Below, piece by piece: positions 50,095 to 59,169 of a stretch of DNA of 64,000 nt (its first letter is position 1; each line of letters starts with the position of its first letter). Under the pieces are notes generated by a model, which did no database searches, had not been told where the DNA came from, and saw nothing but the letters and a program-made list of their open reading frames with translations. Origin of the DNA: Pseudoxanthomonas koreensis_A (lineage in GTDB: Bacteria; Pseudomonadota; Gammaproteobacteria; Xanthomonadales; Xanthomonadaceae); the NCBI RefSeq assembly GCF_041890415.1, contig NZ_CP169056.1, forward strand, positions 1,488,001-1,552,000, read 5' to 3'. A program made the translations under genes and the position numbers.

Positions 50095-51315
50095 ATGAGC
50101 GCAGAAACCTCCGCGGCCCCCGTGGCCGACCCTCTGCACGACCAGCCCCATCGCATCGTCGAGCGCGAAGGCGTGCGCTACACGCTGCTCGGCACGGCCC
50201 ACATTTCCCGCGCCAGCGTCGAGGCGGTGCGCGCGGCCGTCGCCAGCGGTGCCTATGACGCGGTGGCGGTGGAACTGGACCCCGGCCGGCTGCAGTCACT
50301 GACCGATCCGTCCGCGCTGGCGCGGCTGGACATCGTGCGCGTGCTGCGCGAGGGCAAGGCCCACCTGTTCGTGGCCAACCTGGCCCTGTCGGCGTACCAG
50401 CGCCGGCTTGCCGAGCAACTGGACGTGGAGCCCGGTGCGGAACTCAAGGCGGCGGTGGCCGATGCGCGCGCGCTCGGCCTGCCGGTACAACTGATCGACC
50501 GCGAAGTCGGCCTGACCTTCCGCCGCGCGATGCAGTCGCTGGGCTGGTGGGCACGGGCCAGGACCGGCGCCGGCATCCTGGTGGCCATGTTCGGCGACGA
50601 GGACGTGGGCGACGAGGAGATCGAGAAGCTCAAGCAGGGCGACATGCTGGAGGCCAGCTTCGGCGAGTTCGCCTCGCACAGCCCTGCCCTGTACGAAGCG
50701 GTGATCGCCGAACGCGACCGCTACATGGCCGCGCGCCTGCGCCAGGAAGCCGGGGCTCCGCGCAACGTGCTGGCGGTGGTGGGCGCCGGCCACCTGGCGG
50801 GCCTGGCGCGCCACCTGGCCGAGGACAGTGCGGCCCCGGCCGAACTGCTGCAGGAGCTGGAAACCGTCAGGCAGAAGTCGCGGTTCCCGTGGATGGAGGT
50901 GCTGATCGCGGCGTTCCTGCTGGGCGGCTTCGCCTGGGGGTTTGCCAGCGGCGGGTTCGAGGTCGGCGCCGACCTGATGCTGTACTGGGTGCTGTGGACC
51001 GGCGGCCTGGGCGCCCTGGGCTGCCTGGTCGCCGGCGGCCATCCGCTGAGCATCCTGGGCGCTTTCGTGTCCTCGCCGTTCACGCCGCTGCACCCGGCGC
51101 TGGCGTCGGGCACGGTCAGCGCCTTGATCGAAGCCTGGGTGCGCAAGCCCACCCACGCCGATTTCATGGCCCTGCGCGACGACGTCAACACGTTCAGTGG
51201 CTGGTGGCGCAACCGGGTCGCGCGCGTGCTGCTGAACTTCTTCCTGACCTCGCTGGGGACCGCAATCGGGGTGTGGACCGGCGGTGCACGGATGCTTGCA
51301 CGGCTGTTCGGCTGA
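50095..51315 (+). CDS. TraB/PrgY-family membrane protein
   Basis: The 406-residue protein has an N-terminal TraB domain (L-L-G-T-A-H-I-S-R-A-S, then A-V-A-V-E-L-D-P-G-R). Its second half carries V-V-G-A-G-H-L-A-G. At least three C-terminal membrane helices follow (residues about 270-400). PrgY-type proteins were linked to pheromone processing in Enterococcus and are predicted metalloprotease-like, but the bacterial role is unclear. It is tightly linked to aguB and is probably co-transcribed. Confidence 0.85.
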   Translation: MSAETSAAPVADPLHDQPHRIVEREGVRYTLLGTAHISRASVEAVRAAVASGAYDAVAVELDPGRLQSLTDPSALARLDIVRVLREGKAHLFVANLALSAYQRRLAEQLDVEPGAELKAAVADARALGLPVQLIDREVGLTFRRAMQSLGWWARARTGAGILVAMFGDEDVGDEEIEKLKQGDMLEASFGEFASHSPALYEAVIAERDRYMAARLRQEAGAPRNVLAVVGAGHLAGLARHLAEDSAAPAELLQELETVRQKSRFPWMEVLIAAFLLGGFAWGFASGGFEVGADLMLYWVLWTGGLGALGCLVAGGHPLSILGAFVSSPFTPLHPALASGTVSALIEAWVRKPTHADFMALRDDVNTFSGWWRNRVARVLLNFFLTSLGTAIGVWTGGARMLARLFG

Positions 51316-51454
51316 ACCGCACGCGGGCAATCCCTTCGGCAACGGCCGCAGCGCCGCTGCCGCAGGCGTGCCGGTGATTGCGCGACGCATGCCGCCCAAA
51401 CCTTGACCTGCGTCTCATCGGCGCGTGGCTGGCAGCCGTCGCCACACCGCCCGC

Positions 51455-51482
51455 TCAAGTCTTCATGACTGCGCGCCGATAC
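51455..51482 (+). promoter_or_regulatory. Predicted sigma-28 promoter of motCD-parC-parP
   Basis: TCAAGTCT, 12 bases, then GCCGATAC. The spacer is one base longer than consensus. The -10 ends seven bases before the motC ATG, leaving almost no leader, so either the message is nearly leaderless or the start lies further in. Confidence 0.6.
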
Positions 51483-51489
51483 GGACCAC

Positions 51490-52230
51490 ATGGACATCCT
51501 CAGCCTTGTCGGCCTGCTACTGGCAGTGGTCGCACTGATCGGCGGCAGCATCCTCAAGGGAGCCGGCCTCGGCTCGCTGTGGTCATCGGCCGCATTCGTG
51601 ATCGTGATCCTGGGGACGATCGCGGCGATCCTGGTGCATACGCCGCCGGCAGTCTTCCGCCGCGCGTTCGGCATCGTGGGCTGGATCCTGCGCCCGCCCG
51701 CCGCCGACCGCGAGGCGCTGATGGGGCAGATCATCGAGTGGAGCAACATCGCCCGCCGCCAGGGCCTGCTGGGCCTGGAGCAGCAGGTGTCCGAGCAGGC
51801 CGATCCGTTCCTGCGCAAGGGCCTGCAGATGCTGGTGGACGGGGTGGAGCCGGAACAGATCCGGCACATGCTGGAGATCGACCTGGGCAGCCAGGAACAC
51901 CACGACCTGGCCGCAGCCAAGGTATTCGAGGGCATGGGCATCTACGCGCCCACCCTGGGCATCATCGGCGCGGTGTTCGGCCTGATCGCGGTGATGAAGA
52001 ACCTGGCCGACCCGAGCAAGCTGGGCCACGGCATCGCCGCGGCGTTTACCGCCACCATCTACGGCATCGCCTCGGCCAACCTGTTCTTCCTGCCCATCGC
52101 CGCCAAGCTCAAGAGCGTGATCGCACGCCGCACCGGCGAGCGGGAGATGATCATCGAGGGCCTGATCGCGATCGCCCAGGGCGAAAACCCGCGCAACATC
52201 GAATCGAAGCTGGCCGGCTTCCTGCACTGA
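51490..52230 (+). CDS. motC: Second flagellar stator protein MotC (MotA/PomA family)
   Basis: The 246-residue product begins M-D-I-L-S-L-V-G-L-L-L-A-V-V-A. It carries the four-helix MotA/PomA plan with the helix-3 motif Y-A-P-T-L-G-I-I-G-A-V-F-G-L-I. It is shorter than MotA at 12195 and only distantly related, so this is a distinct stator set. It pairs with motD 12 bases downstream. Confidence 0.92.
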   Translation: MDILSLVGLLLAVVALIGGSILKGAGLGSLWSSAAFVIVILGTIAAILVHTPPAVFRRAFGIVGWILRPPAADREALMGQIIEWSNIARRQGLLGLEQQVSEQADPFLRKGLQMLVDGVEPEQIRHMLEIDLGSQEHHDLAAAKVFEGMGIYAPTLGIIGAVFGLIAVMKNLADPSKLGHGIAAAFTATIYGIASANLFFLPIAAKLKSVIARRTGEREMIIEGLIAIAQGENPRNIESKLAGFLH

Positions 52231-52242
52231 GGCCCGCAGACG

Positions 52243-53196
52243 ATGGCGCGCAGGAAAAAACACGAAGAGCATCTGAACCACGAGGCCTGGGCCATCCCCT
52301 ACGCCGACCTGATGACGCTGCTGCTGGCGTTCTTCGTGGTCATGTACGCCATCTCGACCGTCAACGAGGGCAAGTACCGGGTGATGGCCGACGCGCTGAC
52401 CGCCGCCTTCGGCGGGGCGCCGCGCACGATCAATCCGGTCCAGGTGGGCAACCATCAACTGCAGGGCGCGGACTTCGACCGGCCCTCGCCGATCAAGTCC
52501 GGCGCCAAGCAGGGCCCGTCGGCGCCCTCGCCCGCGCCCAATCCCACCCTGCTGCCGGCGCTGGCCTCGCACATGCGCACCGGCACGCCCATGGATGTGA
52601 CCAGCCGCCAGGCGGTCCAGCGCGCCCAGCGCCAGCTCGGCGACATCGCCGCGCGCCTGGAGGACGCACTGGCGCCGCTGGTGGACGCGCGCCTGATCAC
52701 GATCAAGCGCGCCGACCTGTGGCTGGAGGTGGAGATCAACAGCGACATCCTGTTCGGCACCGGGTCGGCCTCGCTGGACCTGTCCGCGCGCGCGGTCCTG
52801 TCCAAGCTGGCGGGAGTGCTGAGCGACGTGCCCAATCCGGTGCGGGTGGAAGGCTACACCGACAACATCCCGATCAATACCGTGCAGTTCCCGTCCAACT
52901 GGGAGCTGTCGGCGTCCCGTGCCGCCAGCGTGGTGCACCTGTTCGTCTCCCAGGGCGTGACCCCGCAGCGCCTGGCCATGGTCGGCTACGGCGAGTACCG
53001 TCCACGTGCGGACAACCTCACCCAGGAGGGGCGCAACCGCAACCGCCGGGTCGTGCTGATCGTGCTGGCCAACCCGGACGATGCCACGGCATCGAACACG
53101 ACGGTCAAGCCACAGGCTTCGACGCCGATATCGGTACAGGGAGCGCCGGCAACCGCCTCGGGCGGGGCCAGCGGACCGGCCAACGCCACCCCCTGA
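52243..53196 (+). CDS. motD: Second flagellar stator protein MotD (MotB family)
   Basis: The 317-residue protein has one N-terminal membrane helix with the proton-binding aspartate in I-P-Y-A-D-L-M-T-L-L-L-A-F-F. The OmpA-like peptidoglycan domain (V-E-G-Y-T-D-N-I-P-I and S-N-W-E-L-S-A-S-R-A) ends N-R-N-R-R-V-V-L-I. It forms the stator with MotC. In pseudomonads MotCD supports swarming and high load. A Thr/Ala-rich tail follows the domain. Confidence 0.92.
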   Translation: MARRKKHEEHLNHEAWAIPYADLMTLLLAFFVVMYAISTVNEGKYRVMADALTAAFGGAPRTINPVQVGNHQLQGADFDRPSPIKSGAKQGPSAPSPAPNPTLLPALASHMRTGTPMDVTSRQAVQRAQRQLGDIAARLEDALAPLVDARLITIKRADLWLEVEINSDILFGTGSASLDLSARAVLSKLAGVLSDVPNPVRVEGYTDNIPINTVQFPSNWELSASRAASVVHLFVSQGVTPQRLAMVGYGEYRPRADNLTQEGRNRNRRVVLIVLANPDDATASNTTVKPQASTPISVQGAPATASGGASGPANATP

Positions 53197-53211
53197 AGGA
53201 GGATCCATCCG

Positions 53212-53997
53212 ATGCGTGTGTGGGCGATCGCAAACCAGAAGGGCGGCGTGGGCAAGACCACGACCACGCTCGCCCTCGGCCGCGGGCTGGCCCTGCGCGG
53301 CCACCGCGTACTGCTGGTCGACCTGGACCCGCATGCGTCGCTCACCCGCGCCTTCGGCGTCCCCGCCGACCCGCCGCCCGAAGGCGTGCTCGAACTGTTC
53401 TCGGCGCCGCCGCAGACCCTGGCAGAACTGGCCCGGCCAGGCGCCATCGAGCACCTGTCCTTTGTCTGCGCGCAGCCGGCCCTGGCCACCCTGGAACGAC
53501 GCAGCGCCAACCAGCCGGGCCTGGGCCTGGCCCTGAGCCAGGCCCTGACCCGGCACAGCGGCCAGCACGACTACGTGCTGCTGGACTGCTCACCCACCCT
53601 GGGCCTGTTGATGATCAACGCGCTGGCCGCGGCCGACCGCGTGATCATCCCCACCCAGACCGAACCGCTTGCACTGCACGGCCTGGCCGGCATGTGCCGG
53701 ACCGTGGAGATGGTGGAGCGCTCGCGCCAGCGTCCGCTGCCGGCGTCGGTGCTGCCCACCCTGTACGACCGCCGCACCCGCGCCGGCCAGGACGCACTGA
53801 AGAAAATGCAGGACGACCACGGCGCGCTGGTCTGGGAAGACGCCATTCCGGTGGACACGCGGATCAGCAACACCGAACTGCTGGTGCAGGCGCCAGGCGA
53901 GGACAGCGGCTACCCGGGCCGGGCGCTGTCCGCCTACAAGCGCGCGCTGGAGTGGATCCTGGCCGAGGACCAGCAACTGCTGGAGCGTGCGGCATGA
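53212..53997 (+). CDS. ParA-like ATPase for polar chemotaxis-array placement (ParC)
   Basis: The 261-residue protein has a deviant Walker A K-G-G-V-G-K-T-T-T-T at residues 11-20. Walker A' is L-L-V-D-L-D-P-H-A-S and the later motif is L-L-D-C-S-P-T-L-G-L. In this position, between motD and a CheW-domain gene, such ATPases (ParC) position chemotaxis arrays at the cell pole. Its stop overlaps the start of the next gene (ATGA), supporting joint function. A GAAGGAGG site precedes the ATG. Confidence 0.87.
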   Translation: MRVWAIANQKGGVGKTTTTLALGRGLALRGHRVLLVDLDPHASLTRAFGVPADPPPEGVLELFSAPPQTLAELARPGAIEHLSFVCAQPALATLERRSANQPGLGLALSQALTRHSGQHDYVLLDCSPTLGLLMINALAAADRVIIPTQTEPLALHGLAGMCRTVEMVERSRQRPLPASVLPTLYDRRTRAGQDALKKMQDDHGALVWEDAIPVDTRISNTELLVQAPGEDSGYPGRALSAYKRALEWILAEDQQLLERAA

Positions 53998-54770
53998 ACG
54001 CGGTCGCCGCCCTGGACGAATACCTGGACGGCCTGCTCGGTGCCGGCAACCAGGCAGCGGCGCCAGCCCCCTCGCCTGCCCCGGCAGTACCGGCATCCAC
54101 GCCCGCCCCAGCCGAGCCGGTCGCTGCAGCGGCCGAGGCTGAGGCGCCTGTTCCTGCGGCACCTGTTCCTGCGGCGCCTGTGGCCGCCCCGCCACGGGTG
54201 CCGGCACCCCCCCGCGCTGCGGCTCCGGCGCCAAGGCCTGCGCCACCACCGACGCCCGCACCCGCGCCCCGCCCCGCAGCGACCGATGAGGTTGGCGACG
54301 ACGTCCCTCCCGGATCACACCGTCGCGCCGCCGACCGCAGCTCGCGCTGGCTGCGCCTGCGCTGCGCCAGCCAGGCCTACGGGCTGGAACTGCTGAAGGT
54401 GCAGGAAGTGGTGCTGCCCACGCCGCTGCTGCCGCTGCGCGGCACCCAGCGCGAGATGCTCGGAGTGATGAACCTGCGCGGCCAGGTGGTGCCGGTGATG
54501 GACCTGGGCATGCACCTGGGCCAGGCCCCGCTGGTGGACACCACCGCCACCCGGATCGTGGTGCTGGAGGAGGATGGCGAAACCCTGGGCCTGCGCGTGT
54601 CGGCGGTGGAGGACGTGATCAGCCTGACCGACCCGCAGATCGAACCTCCGGCCACGTCCCGCGGCGGCCGCCTGCACAGCGCGCTGTTCCGCGGCATCGC
54701 CCGGCAATCGGCCGAGCTGATGATCCTGCTGGATGCCTCCTGCCTGCTGGCCCCGGCCGACACCGGCTAA
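53994..54770 (+). CDS. CheW-domain protein with Pro/Ala-rich N terminus (ParP-like)
   Basis: The 258-residue protein has a short N-terminal helix (A-L-D-E-Y-L-D-G-L-L). About 85 residues of Ala/Pro low-complexity linker follow, then a CheW-type domain (Y-G-L-E-L-L-K-V-Q-E-V-V and M-N-L-R-G-Q-V-V-P-V-M-D-L). This is the architecture of ParP, which ties ParC to the receptor arrays. It is coupled to the ParC-like gene. The ParP name is inferred from architecture and neighbours. Confidence 0.8.
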   Translation: MNAVAALDEYLDGLLGAGNQAAAPAPSPAPAVPASTPAPAEPVAAAAEAEAPVPAAPVPAAPVAAPPRVPAPPRAAAPAPRPAPPPTPAPAPRPAATDEVGDDVPPGSHRRAADRSSRWLRLRCASQAYGLELLKVQEVVLPTPLLPLRGTQREMLGVMNLRGQVVPVMDLGMHLGQAPLVDTTATRIVVLEEDGETLGLRVSAVEDVISLTDPQIEPPATSRGGRLHSALFRGIARQSAELMILLDASCLLAPADTG

Positions 54771-54794
54771 AGGTCCGTTGCCGGTGGCCGCTAT
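54768..54794 (+). promoter_or_regulatory. Possible sigma-28 promoter of the STAS-cheY-cheA genes
   Basis: TAAAGGTC, 11 bases, then GCCGCTAT. The -35 side is good and the -10 deviates at one base of GCCGAT. It overlaps the parP stop codon. Confidence 0.45.
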
Positions 54795-54831
54795 CCAATC
54801 GAACCTCAAATCCAGATCGGGCGGAGATGCG

Positions 54832-55143
54832 ATGAACACCGTGCCCCTTGGCGAAGACCTCGGCATCGAGGCCAGCGCCGGGCTGAAGGACCGCCTGGCG
54901 GCGCATTTGGACGAACCTGCACTGGCACTGGATGCCGGTGCGGTTCAGCGGGTACACACCGCCGCGCTGCAGGTGCTGTGCGCGTTCTTCAATTGCCGCG
55001 CCAAGCAGGGCCACCGCACCGAACTGGCGGACTGCAGCGACACCCTGCGCGACGCGGCACGCCTGCTCGGGCTGTCCGGCCAGCTCGGGCTGGTCGGGAA
55101 CCAACCGGACAACATGAAACAACCCGTGGAGAACGCCGCATGA
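54832..55143 (+). CDS. STAS-domain protein
   Basis: The 103-residue protein has the STAS pattern. An E-D-L-G-I-E-A-S-A-G-L-K strand-helix opens it, followed by D-A-G-A-V-Q-R-V-H-T-A-A-L-Q-V-L (the usual serine or threonine site region) and helix L-R-D-A-A-R-L-L-G-L. It is placed directly before cheY with a 4-base overlap, as in several chemotaxis clusters. It may be an anti-sigma-antagonist-like or lipid-binding adaptor, role unknown. GGCGGAG precedes the ATG. Confidence 0.78.
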   Translation: MNTVPLGEDLGIEASAGLKDRLAAHLDEPALALDAGAVQRVHTAALQVLCAFFNCRAKQGHRTELADCSDTLRDAARLLGLSGQLGLVGNQPDNMKQPVENAA

Positions 55144-55505
55144 GCGCACGCATTCTGGTAGTGGACGATTCGGCCTCGATGCGCCAGATGGTGTCCTTCG
55201 CCCTGACCTCCGCGGGCTTTGCGGTGGAAGAAGCCGAGGATGGCCAGGTTGCACTGGGCCGCGCCCAGGGCGAGCGTTTCAACGCCGTGGTGACCGACGT
55301 CAACATGCCGAACATGGACGGGATCTCGCTGATCCGCGCCCTGCGCGGCCTGCCGGACTACAAGTTCACCCCGCTGTTGATGCTCACCACCGAATCGGCC
55401 GCCGACAAGAAGGCCGAGGGCCGGGCCGCCGGCGCCACCGGCTGGCTGGTCAAGCCATTCAACCCGGAACAACTGGTCGCCACGGTCCAGAAGGTCCTGG
55501 GCTGA
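55140..55505 (+). CDS. cheY: Chemotaxis response regulator CheY-type
   Basis: The 121-residue receiver begins M-S-A-R-I-L-V-V-D-D-S-A-S-M-R. The phosphoacceptor Asp lies in V-V-T-D-V-N-M-P-N-M-D-G, the Thr in L-L-M-L-T-T-E-S and the Lys in L-V-K-P-F-N. It would carry CheA phosphate to the motor or act as a phosphate sink. It sits immediately before cheA. Confidence 0.92.
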   Translation: MSARILVVDDSASMRQMVSFALTSAGFAVEEAEDGQVALGRAQGERFNAVVTDVNMPNMDGISLIRALRGLPDYKFTPLLMLTTESAADKKAEGRAAGATGWLVKPFNPEQLVATVQKVLG

Positions 55506-55551
55506 CCGCCGCCCCGCCCCGCATTCCCGTTTACCGCACGAGCCGCGCCCC

Positions 55552-57558
55552 ATGAGCATGGACCTGCAACGTTTCCACGCCACCTACTTCGAGGAAAGCC
55601 GCGAGGGCCTGGACGCGATGGAGGCCGGCTTGCTGGCGCTGGAAGGCGGCAGCCTGGACCCGGAAGTGGTCAACTCGGTGTTCCGCGCCGCGCATTCGAT
55701 CAAGGGTGGCGCGGCGACCTTCGGGTTCGACAAGATGGCGGCGCTGACCCACGTCCTGGAGACCCTGCTGGACGAGATCCGGGCCGGCAAGCGCGCGCTG
55801 GCAGCCAGCGCCCTGGACGCGATGCTGGGCTCGGTGGACGTGCTGCGCGCGCTGCTGGCCGAGGCCGAGCATGGCAAGCCTTCCGATCCGTCCGCGGTGG
55901 CCGCCGTCCACGCCCGCCTCGAAGCCGAACTGAACGGCACCGCCGAGGAAGCCGCCGCGCCCGCCAAGGCACCGGCCGAAGCGGAGCCGGAGGGCTGGAG
56001 GATCGCGTTCGCGCCGTCGCCCTCGTTGTTCATGAGCGGCAACGACCCGCTGCGCATCCTGCGCGAGCTCGAACACCTGGGCGAGCTGGATGTGGATGCC
56101 AGGCTCGATCGCCTGCCCGCCTTCGCCCAGCTCGACCCGCTGGAAGCCTGCATTGCATGGGACATGGGCCTGCGCGCCAAGGTCCCGCGCAGCGCCATCG
56201 ACGACGTGTTCGCCTGGGTGGTGGACGACTGCGAGCTGGACATCCAGCCGCAGCAGCCCGCCGCGGCCGATGCGGTTGCCGCCGCCGAGGCCGCGGCACC
56301 CGCCGCCGGGCCGGGGCCGGCCGCGCCACCGGCAGCCGCGCCGGCCGGGCCGGTCGCCGTCCCCGCCAGCGGCCATGCCGGCGAGGCCGAAAGCTCGATC
56401 CGGGTCAGCGTCGACAAGGTCGATGCGCTGATCAACCTGGTCGGCGAACTGGTCATCACCCAGGCCATGCTCAAGCAGGTCAGCGGCGGCATGGACCCGG
56501 CCCAGGCCGAGCGCCTGTTCGCCGGCCTGGAGCTGCTGGAGCGCAACACCCGCGACCTGCAGGAAGCGGTGATCGGCGTGCGCATGCTGCCGGTTGACGC
56601 GGTGTTCCGCCGCTTCCCGCGCCTGGTGCGCGACCTGTCCAGCCGCCTGGGCAAGCAGGTGCGCCTGCGCACGATCGGCGAGGGCACCGAACTGGACAAG
56701 GGCCTGATCGAGAAGATCGCCGATCCGCTGGTGCACCTGGTCCGCAACTCCATCGACCACGGCCTGGAAATGCCGGACGACCGCAAGGCCGCCGGCAAGG
56801 ACGAGGCCGGCACCATCACCCTGGGCGCCTCGCACCAGGGCGGGCACATCGTGATCGAGGTCGCCGACGACGGCCGCGGGCTCAACCGCGACAAGATCCT
56901 GGCCAAGGCCCTCGAACGCGGCCTGCAGGTGCCGGACAACCCCAGCGATGCCCAGGTCTGGGACCTGATCTTCCAGCCCGGCTTCTCCACCGCCGACGCG
57001 GTCACCGACCTGTCCGGCCGTGGCGTGGGCATGGACGTGGTGCGCAAGAACATCCAGGCCCTGGGCGGCGAAGTCCAGCTGGAAAGCCGCGACGGCCACG
57101 GCACCCGGGTGGTGATCCGGTTGCCGCTGACCCTGGCGATCCTCGATGGCATGGTGGTGTCGGCAGGCGGCGAAGTCGTGATCCTGCCGCTCAGCCACGT
57201 GCTCGAGGCGCTGCAGCCACAGCCCGACGACATCCGCACCGTCGCCGGCGAAGGCCGCGTGCTGCGCGTGCGTGGCGAATACCTGCCCATGCTGTCGCTG
57301 GCCGACCACTACGGCTACCACGGCGGGCAGCGCGAGTCGCTGGTGGTGGTGGTCGAGGGCGAAGGCCGGAAACTGGCGCTGGAAGTGGAAGAACTGGTGG
57401 GCCAGCAGCAGGTGGTGGTCAAGAACCTGGAGCGCAACTACCGCCGGGTGCCGGGCATTTCCGGCGCCACCATCCTCGGCGACGGCCGCGTGGCCCTGAT
57501 CGTCGACGTGGGCGGGCTGGTGCGGCTGCGCCAGCAGTCCCTGCCGCAAGCCGCCTGA
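55552..57558 (+). CDS. cheA: Chemotaxis histidine kinase CheA
   Basis: The 668-residue protein has an HPt domain with the phosphorylated His in F-R-A-A-H-S-I-K-G-G-A. A P2-like region (about 145-240) and an Ala/Pro linker follow. A dimerisation helix comes next, then the ATPase (V-H-L-V-R-N-S-I-D-H-G-L-E and G-R-G-V-G-M-D-V-V). The C-terminal CheW-like domain ends the protein. It phosphorylates CheY in response to receptors. It is the second-last gene before a sigma-28 promoter for the PilZ gene. Confidence 0.96.
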   Translation: MSMDLQRFHATYFEESREGLDAMEAGLLALEGGSLDPEVVNSVFRAAHSIKGGAATFGFDKMAALTHVLETLLDEIRAGKRALAASALDAMLGSVDVLRALLAEAEHGKPSDPSAVAAVHARLEAELNGTAEEAAAPAKAPAEAEPEGWRIAFAPSPSLFMSGNDPLRILRELEHLGELDVDARLDRLPAFAQLDPLEACIAWDMGLRAKVPRSAIDDVFAWVVDDCELDIQPQQPAAADAVAAAEAAAPAAGPGPAAPPAAAPAGPVAVPASGHAGEAESSIRVSVDKVDALINLVGELVITQAMLKQVSGGMDPAQAERLFAGLELLERNTRDLQEAVIGVRMLPVDAVFRRFPRLVRDLSSRLGKQVRLRTIGEGTELDKGLIEKIADPLVHLVRNSIDHGLEMPDDRKAAGKDEAGTITLGASHQGGHIVIEVADDGRGLNRDKILAKALERGLQVPDNPSDAQVWDLIFQPGFSTADAVTDLSGRGVGMDVVRKNIQALGGEVQLESRDGHGTRVVIRLPLTLAILDGMVVSAGGEVVILPLSHVLEALQPQPDDIRTVAGEGRVLRVRGEYLPMLSLADHYGYHGGQRESLVVVVEGEGRKLALEVEELVGQQQVVVKNLERNYRRVPGISGATILGDGRVALIVDVGGLVRLRQQSLPQAA

Positions 57559-57676
57559 GCCGCCGCGCTCCCTGCATCGCGCAGCCGTGTACCGCAGTCC
57601 GGCCCGGGATGGCACCATGGGCTGGCCACGCGCGGCGTTCGCGGTGGCACGGCCCCGTCGGCGCCGATGCGTGCGG

Positions 57677-57703
57677 TCAACTTCCGCGCTGGCATGCCGA
57701 TAG
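57677..57703 (+). promoter_or_regulatory. Predicted sigma-28 promoter of the flagellar brake gene
   Basis: TCAACTTC, 11 bases, GCCGATAG. The GCCGATA core is perfect. It lies 37 bases upstream of the first possible ATG. Confidence 0.7.
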
Positions 57704-57740
57704 GCCCTAGAGGCCCTACCCCGATCCGTTCGCCCTGACG

Positions 57741-58517
57741 ATGCCGGCTGCCCACAAAACCCTGGCGGAACCGATGGAGCTCGAGGATGCACGCTATACG
57801 CTGCACGATCCTCGCGAAATCGCGCGTGTATTGCAGGCACTGATCGACAACCGCGCATTGATCAGCGCGTACATCATGCCCGGCGGGCTGCCCTGCCCGA
57901 CCGCACTGCTGGAGCTGGACGAGAACGGCGTCCTGCTGATCGACGGCAGCCAGCAGGAAGTGCTGAACCAGCGCGTCGCCGACGCCCACCACCTGACCTG
58001 CATCTCGCAGCTGGACCGGGTCCGCATCCAGTTCCGGCTGGCCGGCCTGGTCCGGGTCCAGGTGGAAGGCCGCGCCGCCTTTTCCACCCAGATGCCGGAC
58101 GCGCTGCTCAAGCTGCAGCGGCGCGAGCTGTACCGGCTGGCGCTGATCCCCGGCCCGGTGGTCACCCTGCAACTGGCCCCCACGCCGGCCGAAGTCGAAG
58201 CCGGGGCACCGCCGCTGCAGCTGCGGGTGGCCGACCTCAGCGGCGGCGGCCTGGCCTTGTCGGTGCGCGACGAGGACCAATCGCGGTTCCAGCCCCGCGC
58301 CGAGCTGGCGGGCTGCCTGCTGCACCTGCCGGACAGCGAACCGATCCCGGTACGCCTGCAGGTGGCCTGGATGGCGCCGCACGAAACCCCTGCCGGCACC
58401 AGCCTGCGGGTGGGCTGCCGTTACCTGGACCTGCCCGGCGCCGCCGAGAAGCAGATCCTGCGATACATCTTCCAGGTCGAGCGCCAGCGCAACGCGCGCG
58501 AGCGCCGGGCGGTGTAG
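57741..58517 (+). CDS. PilZ-domain flagellar brake protein (YcgR-like)
   Basis: The 258-residue product has an N-terminal YcgR beta domain (residues about 15-115). The PilZ domain begins R-R-E-L-Y-R, the R-x-x-x-R c-di-GMP contact, with D-L-S-G-G-G as the second contact. Binding of c-di-GMP should slow the motor. A second ATG at 57774 has a closer GGCGGA site and may be the true start. A sigma-28 promoter precedes it. Confidence 0.85.
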   Translation: MPAAHKTLAEPMELEDARYTLHDPREIARVLQALIDNRALISAYIMPGGLPCPTALLELDENGVLLIDGSQQEVLNQRVADAHHLTCISQLDRVRIQFRLAGLVRVQVEGRAAFSTQMPDALLKLQRRELYRLALIPGPVVTLQLAPTPAEVEAGAPPLQLRVADLSGGGLALSVRDEDQSRFQPRAELAGCLLHLPDSEPIPVRLQVAWMAPHETPAGTSLRVGCRYLDLPGAAEKQILRYIFQVERQRNARERRAV

Positions 58518-58525
58518 CCGGCGCC

Positions 58526-58552
58526 TAAAGTTATGGCCGCGCGGGCCGATGT
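58526..58552 (+). promoter_or_regulatory. Predicted sigma-28 promoter of cheW
   Basis: TAAAGTTA, 11 bases, GCCGATGT. The -35 is almost perfect. It lies nine bases after the flagellar-brake stop and 47 bases before the cheW ATG. Confidence 0.75.
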
Positions 58553-58599
58553 CCCGGGTAACCACCGCGCCGGGCGCGGTCACTCCCAGGAGCGCGTTC

Positions 58600-59079
58600 A
58601 TGAGCAGCACCCCGGCCCCGAACACCGGCGAATACCTCACCTTCACCCTTGGCGACGAGCACTACGGGGTGGACATCCTCAAGGTGCAGGAGATCCGCGG
58701 CTACGATTCGGTGACCCGCGTCCCGGATGCGCCCGAGTACATCAAGGGCGTCATCAACCTGCGCGGCACCATCGTGCCGGTGATCGACCTGCGCCTGAAG
58801 CTGCGCCTGAAGGACGTGCGCTACGACAGCTTCACCGTGATGATCGTGCTCAACGTGGAAGACCGGGTGGTGGGCATCGTCGTGGACGGCGTGTCCGATG
58901 TGGTGCCGCTGGGCGAGGACCAGGTCCGGCCCACGCCCGAGTTCGGAGCCGCGGTCGATACCCGCTTCATCTCGGGCATCGGCACCGTGGACGAGCAGAT
59001 GCTGATCCTGCTGGACATCGAAACCCTGCTCGACAGCGCCGACCTGGGACCTGAAGCGCTGCTTGAAGTCGCAGCCTGA
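58600..59079 (+). CDS. cheW: Chemotaxis coupling protein CheW
   Basis: The 159-residue protein is a single CheW domain: F-T-L-G-D-E-H-Y-G-V-D-I-L-K-V-Q-E-I-R, then K-G-V-I-N-L-R-G-T-I-V-P-V-I-D-L-R. It couples receptors to CheA. The start at 58600 has CAGGAG eight bases upstream; a longer frame upstream lies inside the promoter. It is distinct from the ParP-like CheW-domain protein at 53994. Confidence 0.95.
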   Translation: MSSTPAPNTGEYLTFTLGDEHYGVDILKVQEIRGYDSVTRVPDAPEYIKGVINLRGTIVPVIDLRLKLRLKDVRYDSFTVMIVLNVEDRVVGIVVDGVSDVVPLGEDQVRPTPEFGAAVDTRFISGIGTVDEQMLILLDIETLLDSADLGPEALLEVAA

Positions 59080-59083
59080 TTTC

Positions 59084-59110
59084 TAAAGTCCGGGGGCCAC
59101 GCGCCGATAG
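59084..59110 (+). promoter_or_regulatory. Predicted sigma-28 promoter of the OB-fold-like gene
   Basis: TAAAGTCC, 11 bases, GCCGATAG. The site begins five bases after the cheW stop and ends 59 bases before the next ATG. Confidence 0.75.
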
Positions 59111-59169
59111 CGAAGGTACAGGGCCCTGCAGAGGCCCGAAATCCTCACCGTTGCCATTGGAGTCCCGAG

